Assembly (NCBI GenBank): GCA_021107685.1
Contig: JAIOSH010000601.1
Coordinates: 1-6,954, forward strand
Length of the DNA stretch: 6,954 nucleotides
Reading direction: 5' to 3'
Origin: Bacteroidales bacterium
GTDB taxonomy: Bacteria; Bacteroidota; Bacteroidia; Bacteroidales; SMBSF39
In this document: piece after piece, positions 5,707 through 6,954 of the stretch
Position numbering within the stretch: position 1 is the stretch's first letter
Layout: every line of letters begins with the position of its first letter
The notes under the pieces: generated by a model
Databases searched by the model: none
What the model saw: the letters and a program-made list of their open reading frames with translations, nothing else
Told to the model about the DNA's origin: nothing
Position numbers and translations under genes: made by a program

Positions 5707-6585
5707 ATGATTTTGCAATTAATTTTAAATATTATCCTAAGCTTTTCATTTATAGCATTAGTTGGTATTTCTTTTTTATTCATCTTTAACACCTCAAAAT
5801 ATTATGCAATTCACCATGCATCAATAATATCTCTTGGAGGATATTTTACGTGGTTGTTTTTTAATGATTCAAATTTCCCACTTTGCTTGGCAATCATTTT
5901 AAGTATCCTTTTAACAACAGTTATTGGTATTTTAATTCAGTTTCTAATTTTTTCAAAATTACAAAACAAAAAGAAAGACTCCTTTTTATTAATAATTGCT
6001 TCATTAGGTGTATATATAATAATTCAGAACCTGATCTCATTAACATTTGGAGATGATTCAAAGATTATTCGTACTGGAGAAATAACTGCTGGGAATGAAT
6101 TATTGGGTGCATACATTACAGATTTTCAAATTACTATTGTTTCTGTCAGTTTGGTTTTGATTTTTTGCTCCTTACTTTTCATTCGATATACAAGGATTGG
6201 TCAAAAGATGCGTGCCGTATCGGAAAACGAAGAATTGAGTATGATTTTCGGCATAAACTCCAAAAAAATCATTTTGTTGTCTTTTGGTATTGGTTCTGCT
6301 CTGGCTGCAATTGCAGGTATCCTAATCGGCTTCGAATCAAAAATAACCCCTTCAATGGGTTTTGGAATTCTTTTTTATGGCGTTGTAGCTATGATAATAG
6401 GTGGAGTTGGAAACTTTAACGGATTGATTGGAGGAGCTTTAATTTTGGCAACTGCCCAGCACCTCGGTGCTTACTACATTGATAGCAAATGGATGGATGC
6501 CATTGCGTATATTATTTTGATATTGTTTTTAATATGGAAACCGCTTGGGTTTAGTGGTAAACGGCTTAAAAAAGTTGAGCTATAG
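5707..6585 (+). CDS. livH: Branched-chain amino acid-type ABC transporter permease, LivH-like
   Basis: This 292-residue inner-membrane permease has about eight hydrophobic segments. The family's cytoplasmic coupling loop, RYTRIGQKMRAVSENEELSM followed by IFGIN (residues 161-184), is followed by FGIGSALAAIAGILIGF. The C-terminal half contains GVVAMIIGGVGNFNGLIGGA and ends LIWKPLGFSGKR, all typical of LivH/BPD_transp_2 permeases. I chose ATG 5707. The alternative frame start at 5683 is a TTG that would overlap the upstream gene by 23 bases. ATG 5707 gives a normal LivH N-terminus running straight into the first helix. Length is normal. It is the last gene of the operon. Only one permease is present, with no LivM, so a homodimer or an unlinked partner must be assumed. 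The terminal G of its stop codon is the first base of the downstream palindrome. Confidence 0.9.
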   Translation: MILQLILNIILSFSFIALVGISFLFIFNTSKYYAIHHASIISLGGYFTWLFFNDSNFPLCLAIILSILLTTVIGILIQFLIFSKLQNKKKDSFLLIIASLGVYIIIQNLISLTFGDDSKIIRTGEITAGNELLGAYITDFQITIVSVSLVLIFCSLLFIRYTRIGQKMRAVSENEELSMIFGINSKKIILLSFGIGSALAAIAGILIGFESKITPSMGFGILFYGVVAMIIGGVGNFNGLIGGALILATAQHLGAYYIDSKWMDAIAYIILILFLIWKPLGFSGKRLKKVEL

Positions 6586-6660
6586 ACACGAATTTCACGA
6601 ATTTTCACTAATACTATTCGTGTTAATTCGTGTAATTCGTGTCAAATTGAAATTCGTGTC
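6585..6660. repeat. Long palindrome of 'aattcgtgt' units, downstream copy
   Basis: The left arm at 6585-6612 (gacacgaatttcacg...) and the right arm at 6616-6643 (attcgtgtta...) pair at about 24 of 28 positions around a 3-base loop (6613-6615). The right arm is built from near-repeats attcgtgtta / attcgtgta / attcgtgtc, giving a 9-10 base period. One further direct unit, aattcgtgtc, lies at 6651-6660. The element begins in the livH stop codon and ends 23 bases before the next start. The stem is long enough to block transcription or protect the 3' end of the operon mRNA, but no T-run follows it. It belongs to the same repeat family as 76-145. Confidence 0.88.
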
Positions 6661-6683
6661 AAACTAAATATAAAATATTACTT

Positions 6684-6954
6684 ATGACTGAAAAAATTAT
6701 TTATAAAGAGGAATCATATAAAATCATTGGGATTTGCATGGAAGTTCATAGTATTCTGGGGAAAGGGCATAGTGAGGTTGTCTATAAAGATGCGCTGGAG
6801 TATGAGTTTCAAGTAGCAAAAATTCCATATTCAAGAGAAAAACAATATGAAATTGAATATAAAAGCATTATCTTACCACATCATTATTTTGCAGATTTTG
6901 TGGTATATAACAAAATAATTTTGGAAGTTAAAGCAATAGAAACATTAACAAGCA
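6684..6954 (+). CDS. GxxExxY-family protein, PD-(D/E)XK nuclease-like (partial)
   Basis: ATG 6684 opens a frame that runs off the window after 90 codons. Residues 28-34 (GHSEVVY) are the GxxExxY signature, within SILGKGHSEVVYKDALEYEF (23-42). ADFVVYNKIILEVKAIE (70-86) supplies Asp71 and a Glu81-x-Lys83 pair in the D...ExK spacing of the PD-(D/E)XK nuclease superfamily. Full-length family members are about 125-130 residues, so roughly the last third is missing here. The cellular role of the family is poorly known. The nuclease fold is an inference from these motifs. It follows the palindromic repeat by 23 bases and is separated by it from the importer operon. Confidence 0.87.
   Translation, partial: MTEKIIYKEESYKIIGICMEVHSILGKGHSEVVYKDALEYEFQVAKIPYSREKQYEIEYKSIILPHHYFADFVVYNKIILEVKAIETLTS

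Noticed and set aside
6585..6643. Standard Rho-independent terminator after livH
   Set aside because: The stem is long and AT-rich and no T-run follows on the plus strand. It is better described as a repeat-family palindrome, although it may still reduce read-through.
6616..6660. CRISPR-like array from the regularly spaced 'attcgtgt' units
   Set aside because: Units are 9-10 bases and directly adjacent, with no spacers and no cas genes.

Overview
The window is AT-rich, has almost no Shine-Dalgarno-like sequence before its starts, uses a dense plus-strand gene layout, and carries a GxxExxY-type gene beside 'aattcgtgt' palindromes. Together these suggest the phylum Bacteroidota, probably from an environmental or metagenomic genome. 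The assignment is an inference. No 16S gene or other taxonomic marker is present, and all recognisable genes are on the plus strand.

Layout. Positions 1-74 may hold the last codons of an upstream gene. A long imperfect palindrome follows (76-145). Next is a HicB/HicA toxin-antitoxin pair (177-601). Positions 602-1512 are a decay zone with three parts. The first is a heavily broken ABC-transporter ATPase (613-1113) related to the intact ATPase downstream. The second is an unassigned small one-helix membrane ORF (1194-1364). The third is a short stretch (about 1366-1512) whose reading frame shows two cytosine-methyltransferase-like motifs set abnormally close together. I see nothing in 1114-1193.

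From 1513 to 6585 runs one very tight six-gene operon: a LivF-type ATPase, a lipoprotein substrate-binding protein (LivJ/LivK type), a polyprenyl diphosphate synthase, an M28-like metallopeptidase, an unrecognised protein with about five membrane segments, and a LivH-type permease. Junctions are overlaps of 4 or 8 bases or gaps of 1 or 10 bases. A near-perfect 28-bp palindrome begins in the livH stop codon. It is the same repeat family as the one at 76-145, so the TA pair, decay zone and operon are bracketed by related palindromes. The window ends inside a GxxExxY-family gene (6684 onward).

How the genes may work together. The ATPase, lipoprotein and permease make a plausible importer of the hydrophobic/branched-chain amino acid (HAAT) class, but LivG and LivM partners are absent. 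The most unusual point is that an apparently catalytically complete isoprenyl synthase and a metallopeptidase with a complete-looking metal site are embedded between the receptor and permease genes. This suggests, without proving, that the importer serves an isoprenoid- or peptide-linked substrate rather than plain leucine, isoleucine or valine.
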